Shown piece after piece: positions 10,613 through 18,760 of a DNA stretch of 64,000 nucleotides (positions within the stretch are counted from its first letter, which is position 1; the number at the start of each line of letters is the position of its first letter). Made by a program: the position numbers and the translations under genes. Below the pieces are notes generated by a model. That model ran no database searches and was not told the origin of the DNA. It saw only the letters and a list, made by a program, of their open reading frames with translations. The DNA comes from Streptomyces glaucescens (GTDB lineage Bacteria; Actinomycetota; Actinomycetes; Streptomycetales; Streptomycetaceae), in assembly GCF_000761215.1 (NCBI RefSeq), contig NZ_CP009438.1, positions 5,349,501 through 5,413,500 of the forward strand, in the 5' to 3' direction.

Positions 10613-11416
10613 TCAGCGGCGGCGGCCCACCACGCGGGCGAAGCCCAGCGACCGGCCCCGGTCCGCGCGGAGCATCCGGGCGCTCCGGCCGGCCGCCCGC
10701 ACGTGCCACTCGTCGCCGCTCTCCGCCTCCACCACCTCGCTCCACAGCAGCCACTCCCGCCAGCCGTCGGTCAGCCAGTCGGCCGTCTCCACCTCGACGG
10801 CGCCGCTGCGGGTCCAGTGGCGGCGCCACCAGGCGGGGGAGTGGAAGCACCAGAAGTCCGGCTCCCACCACGGGGCCAGGTGCTCCGGCGGTTCGGCGCC
10901 CGCCGGCTCCTCGCGCAGTGCCGGTACGACGACACCGATCCGTCCGCCCGGCTTGAGCAGCCGGGTCAGCGAGGGCAGGTACAGGTCGTCGGTGCCGAAG
11001 TACTGGTACGCGTCGACGGAGACGACCGCGTCGAAGGTCCCCTCCCCGAACGGCAGGTCGTGCGCCTCGGCGTGCACCGGCAGCACCAGATCGGCGACGC
11101 CCGCCTCGGCGATCCGTGCGGCGTTCTCCTCCGGCCGGATCCACAGGTCGGCCGCGGTGACCTGGACGCCGTACTCCCGGGCGAGGAACACGGAGGTCAT
11201 GGCGCGCCCGCAGCCCAGGTCGAGCACGCGGGCGCCGGGCGGCAGGGTGTCGAGGCCCAGGGCCGGGGCGAGCCACTCCAGCAGCCAGAGCGCGTGCGGG
11301 CCCATCTGGTTCTCGACGGTCCAGCGGGCGTCGTAGCCGGCGCTGCGCGGGTAGCGGGGGAGCGTCACCCGTTCGGTGAGGGGGGCGGCCGAGGTGCTGG
11401 GGGCGGGGTCGGGCAT
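10613..11416 (-). CDS. class I SAM-dependent methyltransferase
   Basis: The 267-residue protein has the class I fold. Motif I is VLDLGCGRAMTSVFLA, followed by VTAADLWI (motif II region), DLPFGEGTFDAVVSVDAYQYFG (motif IV) and LLKPGGRIGVVVP (motif V/VI). Trp- and His-rich segments (PWWEPDFWCFHSPAWWRRHW) follow. The target is unknown; a small-molecule methyltransferase is most likely. The frame stays open to 11713, but the extra N-terminus is only a read-through of a GGGGGCGC repeat. The ATG at 11416, with AAGGAG about 11 bases upstream, is the convincing start. The gene is divergent from the MMPL transporter, with 355 bases between the two starts. Confidence 0.88.
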   Translation of the reverse strand: MPDPAPSTSAAPLTERVTLPRYPRSAGYDARWTVENQMGPHALWLLEWLAPALGLDTLPPGARVLDLGCGRAMTSVFLAREYGVQVTAADLWIRPEENAARIAEAGVADLVLPVHAEAHDLPFGEGTFDAVVSVDAYQYFGTDDLYLPSLTRLLKPGGRIGVVVPALREEPAGAEPPEHLAPWWEPDFWCFHSPAWWRRHWTRSGAVEVETADWLTDGWREWLLWSEVVEAESGDEWHVRAAGRSARMLRADRGRSLGFARVVGRRR

Positions 11417-11460
11417 CGGTGCGGGGGCTCCTTGGGTCCTGGCGGCGCGGCATCCTGCCG

Positions 11461-11524
11461 GCGCGGGGGCGCGGGGGCGCGGGGGCGCGGGGGCGCGGGG
11501 GCGCGGGGGCGCGGGGGCGCGGGG
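11461..11524. repeat. GGGGGCGC octamer tandem array (G-quadruplex-type)
   Basis: Seven consecutive GGGGG runs, each separated by exactly CGC, then an eighth run of GGGG, form a period-8 array on the plus strand (first run 11465-11469, seventh 11513-11517). It lies in the divergent interval 11417-11771 between the methyltransferase and MMPL genes, about 50 bases upstream of the methyltransferase start. Apart from this array, that interval holds only presumed promoters; I find no gene in it. Confidence 0.95.
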
Positions 11525-11771
11525 CGGCGGGACGGTAGCAGCCCGGGATGCCGCGCCGCACCGGGTTTTTCGCCGTGCGCCGGGCCTTGCGCCGCGCGCG
11601 CCTCCGCGACGGACGAGTCTCACATGTGAAGAAGCACACGAAACGGCCAAACGATCACTTCTGCCTGCAAGAGTGGCACCGCATTGCTCATATGTTCTTT
11701 GCGGGCCGTTCACCCCATGGACGACTGTTCCCGGTCAAAGATCCACACGTCACCTCTCTGGGAGCACGTTC

Positions 11772-14030
11772 GTGGCAGCACTCGCACGCTGGTGTGTCCG
11801 GCACCGTCTGGTCGCCGTTCTGCTGTGGCTGCTCGCCCTGGGCTCGGCCGGCGCGGGCGCGCTCGTCGCGGGCACCGCGTACTCGAACGACTACCACGTC
11901 CCGGGCACCGAGTCCGGCCGCGCCGGTGAGCTGCTGAAGGAGGGTTTCCCGAACCTCGGCGGGGACAGCGACACGGTCGTCTGGCACACCGAGCGGGGCA
12001 CCGTCCGCGCCGCCGACGTCGAGCAGACCATGACCCGGACCCTGCGCGAGATCGCGGACCTGCCGGGCGTGGCCTCCGTGACGGGCCCCTACGACGGCGA
12101 CGGCGCCGGCCGGATCAGCGAGGACGGCCGTACCGCCTACGCCACCGTCACCTTCGACGACCAGGCCAAGGACATCGACGCCGCCGAGGCGACCGCCGTC
12201 GTGGAGACGGCCGGGTCGGCCGAGGGCGAGGGGCTCCGGGTGGAACTCGGCGGCAGCGCCGTCGGGCTCACCGAGTCCTCCGGCGGGCACCTCGCCGAGG
12301 TGGCCGGAGTGGTCGTCGCCGCGGTCGTGCTGTTCCTCGCCTTCGGCTCGCTCGCCGCGTCCCTGCTGCCCATCGCCACCGCGCTGGTGAGCGTCGGCAC
12401 CGCGTACGCGGGGATCGTGCTGCTCGGCCACGTCATGACGGTCGCCGACTTCGCGCCCATGCTGGGCATGCTGATCGGCCTCGGCGTCGGCATCGACTAC
12501 GCGCTCTTCATCGTCACCCGGCACCGGCGCGGCCTGAAACGGGGCCTGAGCGTGACCGAGGCGATCGCCGGCGCCGTCGCCACCACCGGACGCGCGGTCG
12601 TCTTCGCGGGCGCCACCGTGTGCATCGCCCTGCTGGGCATGCTGATCCTGCGGCTCGGCTTCCTCAACGGCGTCGCCATAGCCGCCTCGCTCACCGTGGT
12701 CCTCACCGTCGCGGCCTCCGTCACGCTGCTGCCCGCCCTGCTGTCCCTCATCGGCACGCGCGCGCTCAGCCGCCGCGAACGCCGCCGGCTCGCCGAGCAC
12801 GGGCCCGAGCCCGAGCTGCCCACCGGGTTCGCCGCCCGCTGGTCGGCGTTCGTCGAGCGGCACCCCAAGAAGCTGGGCGCCCTGGCCCTCGCCGTGATGA
12901 CCCTGCTCGCGCTGCCCACCCTCTCCCTGCGCCTGGGCACCTCCGACCAGGGCAACGACCCGCGGACGGCGACCACCCGGCAGGCCTACGACCTGCTCGC
13001 CGACGGTTTCGGGCCCGGCGTCAACGGCCCCCTCACCCTCGTCACCGAGGTGCACGGCGCCGAGGACCGGCTCGCCCTCGACAACCTCGACGCGACCCTG
13101 CGCGCCACCGAGGGCGTCGCCTCCGCGACCCCCGTGACCTTCGCCGCCGGCGGCGACACCGCGTACCTCACCGTCGTACCGGACTCCTCCCCGCAGTCGG
13201 AACGGACCAGTGACCTCGTCGAGCGGCTGCGCACCGAGGTGCTGCCCCGCGCGGAGGCGGGCACCTCGCTCGAGCTGCACGTCGGCGGCGTCACCGCGGG
13301 CTACGACGACTTCGCGGACGTCATCGTCGGCAAGCTGCCGCTGTTCGTCGGCATCGTCATCGGGCTGGGCTGTCTGCTGCTCCTGCTCGCGTTCCGGTCC
13401 GTGGGCATCCCGCTGAAGGCGGCGGCGATGAACGTCGCCGCCGTCGCCGGCGCGTTCGGCGTGGTCGTGGCGGTGTTCCAGTGGGGCTGGGGCAGCGAAC
13501 CGCTCGGCCTCGGCGCCGCGGGCCCGATCGAACCGTTCCTCCCCGTGATCATGGTCTCCGTCCTCTTCGGCCTCTCCATGGACTACCAGGTCTTCCTGGT
13601 CAGCCGGATGTACGAGGAGTGGCTGGAGACCGGCGACAACCGGCGCGCCGTGCGGATCGGCCTCGCGGAGACCAGCCGGGTGATCAACTCGGCCGCGGTG
13701 ATCATGATCTCGGTGTTCCTCGCGTTCGTGCTCAGCGGTGACCGGGTGATCGCGATGTTCGGCATCGCGCTCGCCGCCGCCGTCGCCCTGGACGCCTTCG
13801 TCCTGCGGACGCTGCTGGTGCCGGCGCTGATGCATCTGCTCGGCGGCGCCAACTGGTGGCTGCCGCGCTGGCTGGACCGGCGCCTGCCGCGGATCAGCAT
13901 CGAACCGCCCGAGTGCCGTGCCGAGCCGGAGAATCGCGCGGATACCGGCGCCGGACGTGAAAGGCTCACGGGTGTCATGGACGCAGCGCACGAGGAGCGG
14001 CAACCGGATGTACGCGATATCCCTGGGTGA
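11772..14030 (+). CDS. MMPL/RND-family membrane transporter
   Basis: The 752-residue protein has two repeats of one helix, a soluble loop and five or six helices, as in MmpL/ActII-3 proteins. Helix 1 is LVAVLLWLLALGSAGAGALVAGT. The first loop carries the VPGTESGRAGELLKEGFP motif. The first helix bundle includes MLGMLIGLGVGIDYALFIVTRHRR with the family Asp-Tyr relay, and the second includes VSVLFGLSMDYQVFLVSRMYEEW with the matching Asp-Tyr. It is a proton-driven exporter of lipids or hydrophobic metabolites; the substrate cannot be read. The GTG at 11772 has GGGAG eight bases upstream; the longer open frame back to 11376 is repeat read-through. The 3' end overlaps the GNAT gene by 23 bases. 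Confidence 0.9.
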   Translation: MAALARWCVRHRLVAVLLWLLALGSAGAGALVAGTAYSNDYHVPGTESGRAGELLKEGFPNLGGDSDTVVWHTERGTVRAADVEQTMTRTLREIADLPGVASVTGPYDGDGAGRISEDGRTAYATVTFDDQAKDIDAAEATAVVETAGSAEGEGLRVELGGSAVGLTESSGGHLAEVAGVVVAAVVLFLAFGSLAASLLPIATALVSVGTAYAGIVLLGHVMTVADFAPMLGMLIGLGVGIDYALFIVTRHRRGLKRGLSVTEAIAGAVATTGRAVVFAGATVCIALLGMLILRLGFLNGVAIAASLTVVLTVAASVTLLPALLSLIGTRALSRRERRRLAEHGPEPELPTGFAARWSAFVERHPKKLGALALAVMTLLALPTLSLRLGTSDQGNDPRTATTRQAYDLLADGFGPGVNGPLTLVTEVHGAEDRLALDNLDATLRATEGVASATPVTFAAGGDTAYLTVVPDSSPQSERTSDLVERLRTEVLPRAEAGTSLELHVGGVTAGYDDFADVIVGKLPLFVGIVIGLGCLLLLLAFRSVGIPLKAAAMNVAAVAGAFGVVVAVFQWGWGSEPLGLGAAGPIEPFLPVIMVSVLFGLSMDYQVFLVSRMYEEWLETGDNRRAVRIGLAETSRVINSAAVIMISVFLAFVLSGDRVIAMFGIALAAAVALDAFVLRTLLVPALMHLLGGANWWLPRWLDRRLPRISIEPPECRAEPENRADTGAGRERLTGVMDAAHEERQPDVRDIPG

Positions 14031-14568
14031 CGACGGGGCCGAACTGCGGCCCCTGGAGCCCTGGCACGCCGAGGAGTTCCTGGCCCACCTGGAACGCGGC
14101 AGGGAGTTCATCAACCGCTTCGTCCCCTTCGGGGAGAAGGCCACCGACGTGGCCGGGGCGCGCGAGGTGCTGCAGCGGCACGCCGACGGCCGCGCCGCCG
14201 ACACCTCCTCGCTGCACGGGCTGTGGCTGGACGGCCGCCTCGTGGGCGGGGTGCTGTTCCTGAACTTCGACGCGGCCCAGGGCACCTGTGAGGCGGGCTG
14301 CTGGCTGGAACCCGCCGGCACCGGACGGGGGCTGGTCACGCGCGCGATGCGGGTGCTGCTCGACTGGGCCTTCGAGGAGCGCGGGATGCACCGCGTGGAG
14401 TGGATCGCCGCGGCGGGCAACGAGCCCAGCCTGAACGTCGCCCGGCGGCTCGGGATGACCAGGGACGGCGTCCTGCGCCAGAGCTACCCCCACGGCGGAG
14501 TACGGCACGACATGGAGGTCTGGTCGGTGCTCGCCCCCGAGTGGCGCGCCGCCCGCGACGGCCGCTGA
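14008..14568 (+). CDS. GNAT family N-acetyltransferase (RimJ/RimL type)
   Basis: The 186-residue protein has RimJ/RimL architecture. It starts with LRPLEPWHAEEFLAHLERGREFINRFVPF, continues through the LDGRLVGGVLFLNFD strand pair and GCWLEPAGTGRGLVTRAMRVLLDWAFEE (acetyl-CoA loop), and ends with GMHRVEWIAAAGNEPSLNVARRLGM. The acceptor is unknown; ribosomal proteins or small amines are usual for this group. ATG 14008 has GAGGAG seven to eight bases upstream. It lies inside the end of the MMPL gene, so the two are translationally coupled. The stop codon region is the first copy of a degenerate direct repeat that continues downstream. Confidence 0.88.
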   Translation: MYAISLGDDGAELRPLEPWHAEEFLAHLERGREFINRFVPFGEKATDVAGAREVLQRHADGRAADTSSLHGLWLDGRLVGGVLFLNFDAAQGTCEAGCWLEPAGTGRGLVTRAMRVLLDWAFEERGMHRVEWIAAAGNEPSLNVARRLGMTRDGVLRQSYPHGGVRHDMEVWSVLAPEWRAARDGR

Positions 14569-14830
14569 TCCGGTCCGCGCGTCCGTCCCCAGGGCGACGG
14601 GCCGGGCGGCGGCCGCTGATCCGGTTCGCGCGTCCGCCCCCAGGGCGACGGGCCGGGGGACGGGCCGGGCGGCGGCCGATGATCCGGTCCGCGCGGTCCG
14701 TCCGTACGGCGACGGAGCGGGCGACGGCCGCCGGGACGAGGACACCCGGCCCGGCGGGGGCCGCCTAAGCACCCTCCCACCCGCCTTAGGCGCCCTCCCA
14801 CCGCCTTAGGGGCCCCCTCTCCGCCGTTCT
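14560..14830. repeat. degenerate direct repeats downstream of the GNAT gene
   Basis: Three copies of a unit starting GGCCGCTGATCCGGT begin at 14560, 14611 and 14674 (spacings 51 and 63, the longer one due to a 12-bp internal duplication). The first copy contains the GNAT stop codon. From about 14764 a second, shorter repeat follows: GCCTTAGG preceded by CCCTCCCACC, twice, with an inverted CCTAAG upstream. The interval 14569-14950 shows no gene; these repeats and a leader hairpin (14903-14921) are all I see. Confidence 0.8.
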
Positions 14831-14902
14831 GAGGCACCACCCCGCACTCAGGATGCGGAACTTACCCGATGTGCCGGACCCCCCTGGGAGACGAAGGTTG
14901 AG

Positions 14903-14921
14903 GCATCGCAGCGAGCGATGC
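14903..14921 (+). other. leader hairpin upstream of the 61-aa gene
   Basis: A perfect 7-bp stem GCATCGC/GCGATGC with a 5-nt loop ends 29 bases before the ATG at 14951. It could be a 5'-UTR element or a weak terminator of the upstream pair. Confidence 0.45.
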
Positions 14922-14950
14922 ACGACACCCTCGATCCCACGGGAGAGACC

Positions 14951-15136
14951 ATGTACGTCCACGAGTACCAGCAGATGCGTTCCGCCGAGCTGATCCGGCG
15001 GGCCGAGGAGGAGCGGCTGGCCCGCGAGGTCGCCCGCGGGCGCCGCGCCGGGCGCCGGGAGGCCGCCGCACGCACCGCCGAGAGCGAGTCCCATAGCTCC
15101 GGCTCCCGCCGCCTCCGCCTCACGCGCACCGCGTGA
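14951..15136 (+). CDS. small basic hypothetical protein (61 aa)
   Basis: ATG 14951 follows GGGAGAG at good spacing. The product starts MYVHEYQQMRSAELIRRAEEERLARE and continues as an Arg-rich helix ending in RRLRLTRTA. It looks like a single charged amphipathic helix with no known domain; similar short Arg/Glu-rich proteins are common in Streptomyces. Its stop overlaps a GTG (15133) of the next open frame, which hints at coupling if the LuxR protein begins there. No function can be assigned. Confidence 0.6.
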   Translation: MYVHEYQQMRSAELIRRAEEERLAREVARGRRAGRREAAARTAESESHSSGSRRLRLTRTA

Positions 15137-15318
15137 CCGCGCCGGCCGCGGGAACGACCGGGCGGGCACCCGCCCGGTCCCCCGCGCGACGCACCGGCCC
15201 ACCCGACCGGCCCGGAGCAACGCCGACAGGCGCCGGGCCGGTCCCGCGTGCCGCCCTCCCCGCGCCCGCGTCGTCCGCCTTCGGGAAAACGGGTCCCGCG
15301 GCGCCGGAGCCGCGTGCG

Positions 15319-18300
15319 ATGCTCTCGCCCGTGGAGACCAGGTCCGTCAGTCCCGTGTTCGTCGGCCGCGTCGAGGAGTTGGAGACGCTGAGCGACGCGC
15401 TCACCCGTGCCGCGACGGGCGAGCCGCAGGCGCTGCTCCTCGGCGGCGAGGCAGGGGTCGGCAAGACCCGGCTCGTCGAGGAGTTCGCCGCCGTCGCCGC
15501 CCGGGCGGGCGCCGTCGTCGCGCTCGGCGGCTGCGTCGAGATCGGCGCCGACGGCCTGCCCTTCGCCCCGTTCTCCACCGCACTGCGCGCCCTGCGCCGC
15601 GCCCTGCCGGATGCCCTGGCCGCCGCGGCCGCCGGCCAGGAACACGAACTGGCCCGGCTGCTGCCCGAACTGGGCGAGGTCGGCGCCGGCCGGCCCGACG
15701 ACGAGGAAGGCGTCGCCCGGCTCTTCGAGCTCACCGCCGGCCTGCTGGAACGCGTCGCCGCCGACCGCACGGTCGTGCTCGCCCTGGAGGACCTGCACTG
15801 GGCCGACGCCTCCACCCGCCACCTGCTCTCCTACCTGCTGCGCACCCTGCGCACCGGCCGCCTCGTCGTCCTCGCCACCTACCGCTCCGACGACATCCAC
15901 CGCCGCCACCCGCTGCGCCCCCTGCTCGCCGAACTCGACCGGCTGCGCACCGTCCGCCGCCTCGAACTCGCCCGCTTCACCCGCGAGGAGGTCGGCCGCC
16001 AGATCGCCGGCATCCTGGCCGCCGAACCCGACCCCGCCCAGGTCGACGACATCTTCGAACGCTCCGACGGCAACGCCTTCTTCGTCGAGGAACTGGCCGT
16101 CGCCGTCCACGAGGGCTGCTGCGCGGGCCTCACCGACTCGCTGCGGGACCTGCTCCTCGTCCGGGTGGAGGCGCTGCCCGAGAGCGCCCAGCGGGTCGCC
16201 CGGATCGTCGCCGAGGGCGGATCCACCGTCGAGCACCCCCTGCTCGCCGCAGTCGCCGGACTCGCCGAGGACGACCTCATCGAGGCGCTGCGGGCCGCCG
16301 TGAACGCCCACCTGCTGCTGCCCACCCCGGCCGGCGACGGCTACCGCTTCCGCCACTCCCTGGTCCGCGAGGCGGTCAGCGACGACCTGCTGCCGGGCGA
16401 ACGCTCCCGGCTCAACCGCCGTTACGCCGAGGCCCTGGAGGCCGACCCGGCCCTGGTCCCCGCCGATCAGCGCGTCGCCCGGCTGGCCAGCTACTGGTAC
16501 CACGCCCACGACGCCGCCAAGGCCCTGCCCGCCGTCCTGGACGCCGCCACCGCCGCCCGCTGCCGCCACGCCTACACCGAACAGCTCCGGCTCCTCGAAC
16601 GCGCGATGGAACTGTGGGACGCGGCGCCCGAGGAGACCCGGGCCGCGCTCCGGCCCGCCGACCCCACCGGGGCCTATCCGCCCCGCGGCTGCGACCCGGC
16701 GACCGCCCCGCTGCACTACCTGGACCTGATGGCCGAGGCCGCCGTCGCGGGCCGGCTCTGCGGAGAGCGGGAACGCGCCATGAAGATCACCAAGCGCGCC
16801 CTGCGGCTGCTGGAGGAGGAGCCCGACCCGCTGCGCGCCGCCTGGTTCTGGACCCAGCGTGCCCAGCTGGTGCAGAGCAAGGGCCGCGGTGACGGCTGGC
16901 AGGAACTCGCCACCGCCCAGGAACTCGTCCGCGGTCTGCCGCCGTCCCAGGTGCACGCCGACGTGCTGGTCGCCGTCGCCGGCTGGCTCATGCTGCGCGC
17001 CCCCGGCCCGGACGCCTTCTCCGCGGCCGAACGCGCGGTGGAGTACGCCCGCATGGTCGGCGCCCGCGAGACCGAGCTGAACGCCCGGCTGACCCTCGGC
17101 TGCCTCATGGTCGACTCCGGTGACACCGACGCCGGACTCGCGGTGATGTACGAGGTCAAGGAACGCACCCTCGCCGAGGGCATGTCCCACGTCGCCGGCC
17201 GCGCCTACGTCAATCTGCCCTCCGAGCTGGAGTCCGTGGGCCGCTCCCGCGAAGCCGTCCCGCTGCTGGAACAGGGCATCGCGCACAGCCGCAGGTACGG
17301 GCAGCTCAACAGCGAGGCCTGGATCTGGGCCAATCTCTCCGACTCCCTCTACTCCCTGGGCCGCTGGGACGAGGCCGCCCGCGCCGCCGAGAACGCCCGG
17401 CGGCGCGGCCAGAGCGCCAAGCCGCAGGGCGCCGGCACGATGTGCCTGGCCCGGGTGGCCCTCGGCAGAGGCGAGGTGACCGAGGCGGCCCGCCATCTCG
17501 CCGCCGCCCGCGGCTACTTCGGCACCCACGACCCCATGCCCCAGCAGTCCCTGCCGCTGTCCGCCCTCGGCGTCGGCGTCGCCGCCGCCGAGGGCCGCCT
17601 CCTCGACCTGCGCGCCGAACTCCGCACGGTGACGGACGCCGGCTTCCCGCCCGGCACCCAGCGCTACGGCTGGCCGCTGCTGCTCGCCGCCGCCATCGCC
17701 GAGGCCGACAGCCGGGCCCTGCCCGCCGCGGGCCCGGGGCGGGCCGAGGCCCTCGCCCGCATCCGCGACGGCGCCAAGCACCTCGCCACCGGCGCACCCG
17801 TCTGGCTCGCCCACGACCGGTGGGTCCGCGCCGAACTGGCCCGCGCCGAGGACACCGCCGGCCCGGACACCTGGTCCGAGGTGGTCACCGCCTTCGAACC
17901 GCTGGAGCGCCCCTACGACCTCGCCCGTGTGCGGCACCGCCTGGCCCAGTCCCTGCTCGCGGCCGGCGGCGAGGAGGAGCGCGAGCGGGCCGCGGAGCTG
18001 CTGCGCCTCGCCGACGCCGTCGCCCGCCACCTCGGTGCCCGCCCGCTCGCCGAGGCCGTCACCCAGCTCGCGCAGCGTGCCCGGCTGTCCCCGGCCCGCA
18101 CCCCACGGCAGGCCCTCGCAGCCGCCGGTCCGGCCGAGGCACTGGGCCTGACCAGCCGGGAGTGGGACGTCCTGCGCCTGGTCTCGGCAGGCCGCACCAA
18201 CCGCCAGATAGCCGAGGAACTGTTCATCTCCCCGAAGACGGCCAGCGTGCACGTCTCCAACATCCTGGCCAAGCTCGGCGTCTCCGGCAGGGGCGAGGCG

Positions 18301-18507
18301 GCGGCGGTCGCCCACCGGCTGGGGCTGTTCCCGCCGGGGACCCCGGACCGGACGCCGCGGGGTAGTCGCGGGACAATCGACGGACCACCACGCGCGCCGC
18401 ACCGCGGCCCGGGAAGGGACAGCGATGTTCAACCCGTTCGAGGAACTGTTCGCCCCGGGCCGCAAGCACACCCGCGACGAGCGGAACCGGCTGGAGATGA
18501 CCCGTGA
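15319..18507 (+). CDS. large ATPase regulator with C-terminal LuxR helix-turn-helix (LAL/MalT-like)
   Basis: The protein of about 1062 residues starts with an AAA-type ATPase module. Walker A is GGEAGVGKT (residues 42-50) and Walker B is VVLALEDLHWAD. A long helical, TPR-like central region follows (repeated Ala/Leu helices around residues 400-900). The C-terminal LuxR HTH lies at about residues 943-1000 (LTSREWDVLRLVSAGRTNRQIAEELFISPKTASVHVSNIL). This is a LAL-type activator that needs ATP and an inducer. The start is uncertain: ATG 15319 gives the VSPVFVGREEEL-type opening typical of the family, while an in-frame GTG at 15133 adds a Pro/Arg-rich extension. After the HTH the frame runs about 60 low-complexity residues further and overlaps the next gene by 83 bases. 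Confidence 0.88.
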   Translation: MLSPVETRSVSPVFVGRVEELETLSDALTRAATGEPQALLLGGEAGVGKTRLVEEFAAVAARAGAVVALGGCVEIGADGLPFAPFSTALRALRRALPDALAAAAAGQEHELARLLPELGEVGAGRPDDEEGVARLFELTAGLLERVAADRTVVLALEDLHWADASTRHLLSYLLRTLRTGRLVVLATYRSDDIHRRHPLRPLLAELDRLRTVRRLELARFTREEVGRQIAGILAAEPDPAQVDDIFERSDGNAFFVEELAVAVHEGCCAGLTDSLRDLLLVRVEALPESAQRVARIVAEGGSTVEHPLLAAVAGLAEDDLIEALRAAVNAHLLLPTPAGDGYRFRHSLVREAVSDDLLPGERSRLNRRYAEALEADPALVPADQRVARLASYWYHAHDAAKALPAVLDAATAARCRHAYTEQLRLLERAMELWDAAPEETRAALRPADPTGAYPPRGCDPATAPLHYLDLMAEAAVAGRLCGERERAMKITKRALRLLEEEPDPLRAAWFWTQRAQLVQSKGRGDGWQELATAQELVRGLPPSQVHADVLVAVAGWLMLRAPGPDAFSAAERAVEYARMVGARETELNARLTLGCLMVDSGDTDAGLAVMYEVKERTLAEGMSHVAGRAYVNLPSELESVGRSREAVPLLEQGIAHSRRYGQLNSEAWIWANLSDSLYSLGRWDEAARAAENARRRGQSAKPQGAGTMCLARVALGRGEVTEAARHLAAARGYFGTHDPMPQQSLPLSALGVGVAAAEGRLLDLRAELRTVTDAGFPPGTQRYGWPLLLAAAIAEADSRALPAAGPGRAEALARIRDGAKHLATGAPVWLAHDRWVRAELARAEDTAGPDTWSEVVTAFEPLERPYDLARVRHRLAQSLLAAGGEEERERAAELLRLADAVARHLGARPLAEAVTQLAQRARLSPARTPRQALAAAGPAEALGLTSREWDVLRLVSAGRTNRQIAEELFISPKTASVHVSNILAKLGVSGRGEAAAVAHRLGLFPPGTPDRTPRGSRGTIDGPPRAPHRGPGRDSDVQPVRGTVRPGPQAHPRRAEPAGDDP

Positions 18508-18691
18508 GGACGTCGGCGACGCCGATCCGGGCCGCGGGCCGATAGACCTCGCCTCCGGGAAGGTCGTCGTACGGCGCCCGGATCCGGAAGCGGAGCCGGG
18601 CGGCGAGGGAACGGACGAGGGGACGGACCAAGGGACGGCCGCGGGCACGGCCGAGGAGACGCCAGGCGGGACGGAGACCGGCGGGCACTGA
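18425..18691 (+). CDS. DUF6191-type small conserved protein
   Basis: The 88-residue protein starts MFNPFEELFAPGRKHTRDERNRLEMTREDVGDADPGRGPIDLASGKVVV. I recognise this as a conserved Streptomyces family (DUF6191, from memory). The C-terminal half is an acidic Gly/Thr tail. ATG 18425 has AAGGGA seven bases upstream. It overlaps the 3' tail of the LuxR-type gene in another frame. The conserved N-terminus and good RBS make this frame the better-supported one in the overlap, so the tail of the upstream protein is probably a relaxed extension. Function is unknown. Confidence 0.8.
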   Translation: MFNPFEELFAPGRKHTRDERNRLEMTREDVGDADPGRGPIDLASGKVVVRRPDPEAEPGGEGTDEGTDQGTAAGTAEETPGGTETGGH

Positions 18692-18707
18692 GCGGGCGGG
18701 CCCGCTC
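18690..18707 (+). terminator. hairpin terminator after DUF6191 gene
   Basis: GAGCGGG/CCCGCTC (7 bp, perfect) with a CGGG loop starts within the stop codon. Further GC inverted repeats fill the 70 bases to the convergent dehydrogenase gene. Confidence 0.5.
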
Positions 18708-18760
18708 GGCCCGCCCGGCGAGGGCCGGGCGGCCCCGCGCGCCCGGCGGGCCCGCGCCCG

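Noticed and set aside
11376..11771. N-terminal extensions of the MMPL and methyltransferase frames
   Set aside because: They translate the GGGGGCGC repeat and non-conserved sequence; better starts with RBS lie inside.
11689..14420. Long minus-strand frame across the MMPL gene
   Set aside because: It is a shadow frame, rich in Gly/Glu/Gln/Arg, with no homology pattern.
14951..15318. Starting the LuxR-type regulator at GTG 15133 as certain
   Set aside because: No RBS precedes it and the extra 62 residues are low-complexity; ATG 15319 fits the family start better, though coupling to the small gene keeps the question open.
14848..18648. 1266-codon open frame on the minus strand opposite the LuxR-type regulator
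   Set aside because: It is the antisense of a gene with clear Walker and HTH motifs; its Gly/Gln/Arg-rich product has no domain. Long antisense frames are normal at this GC content.
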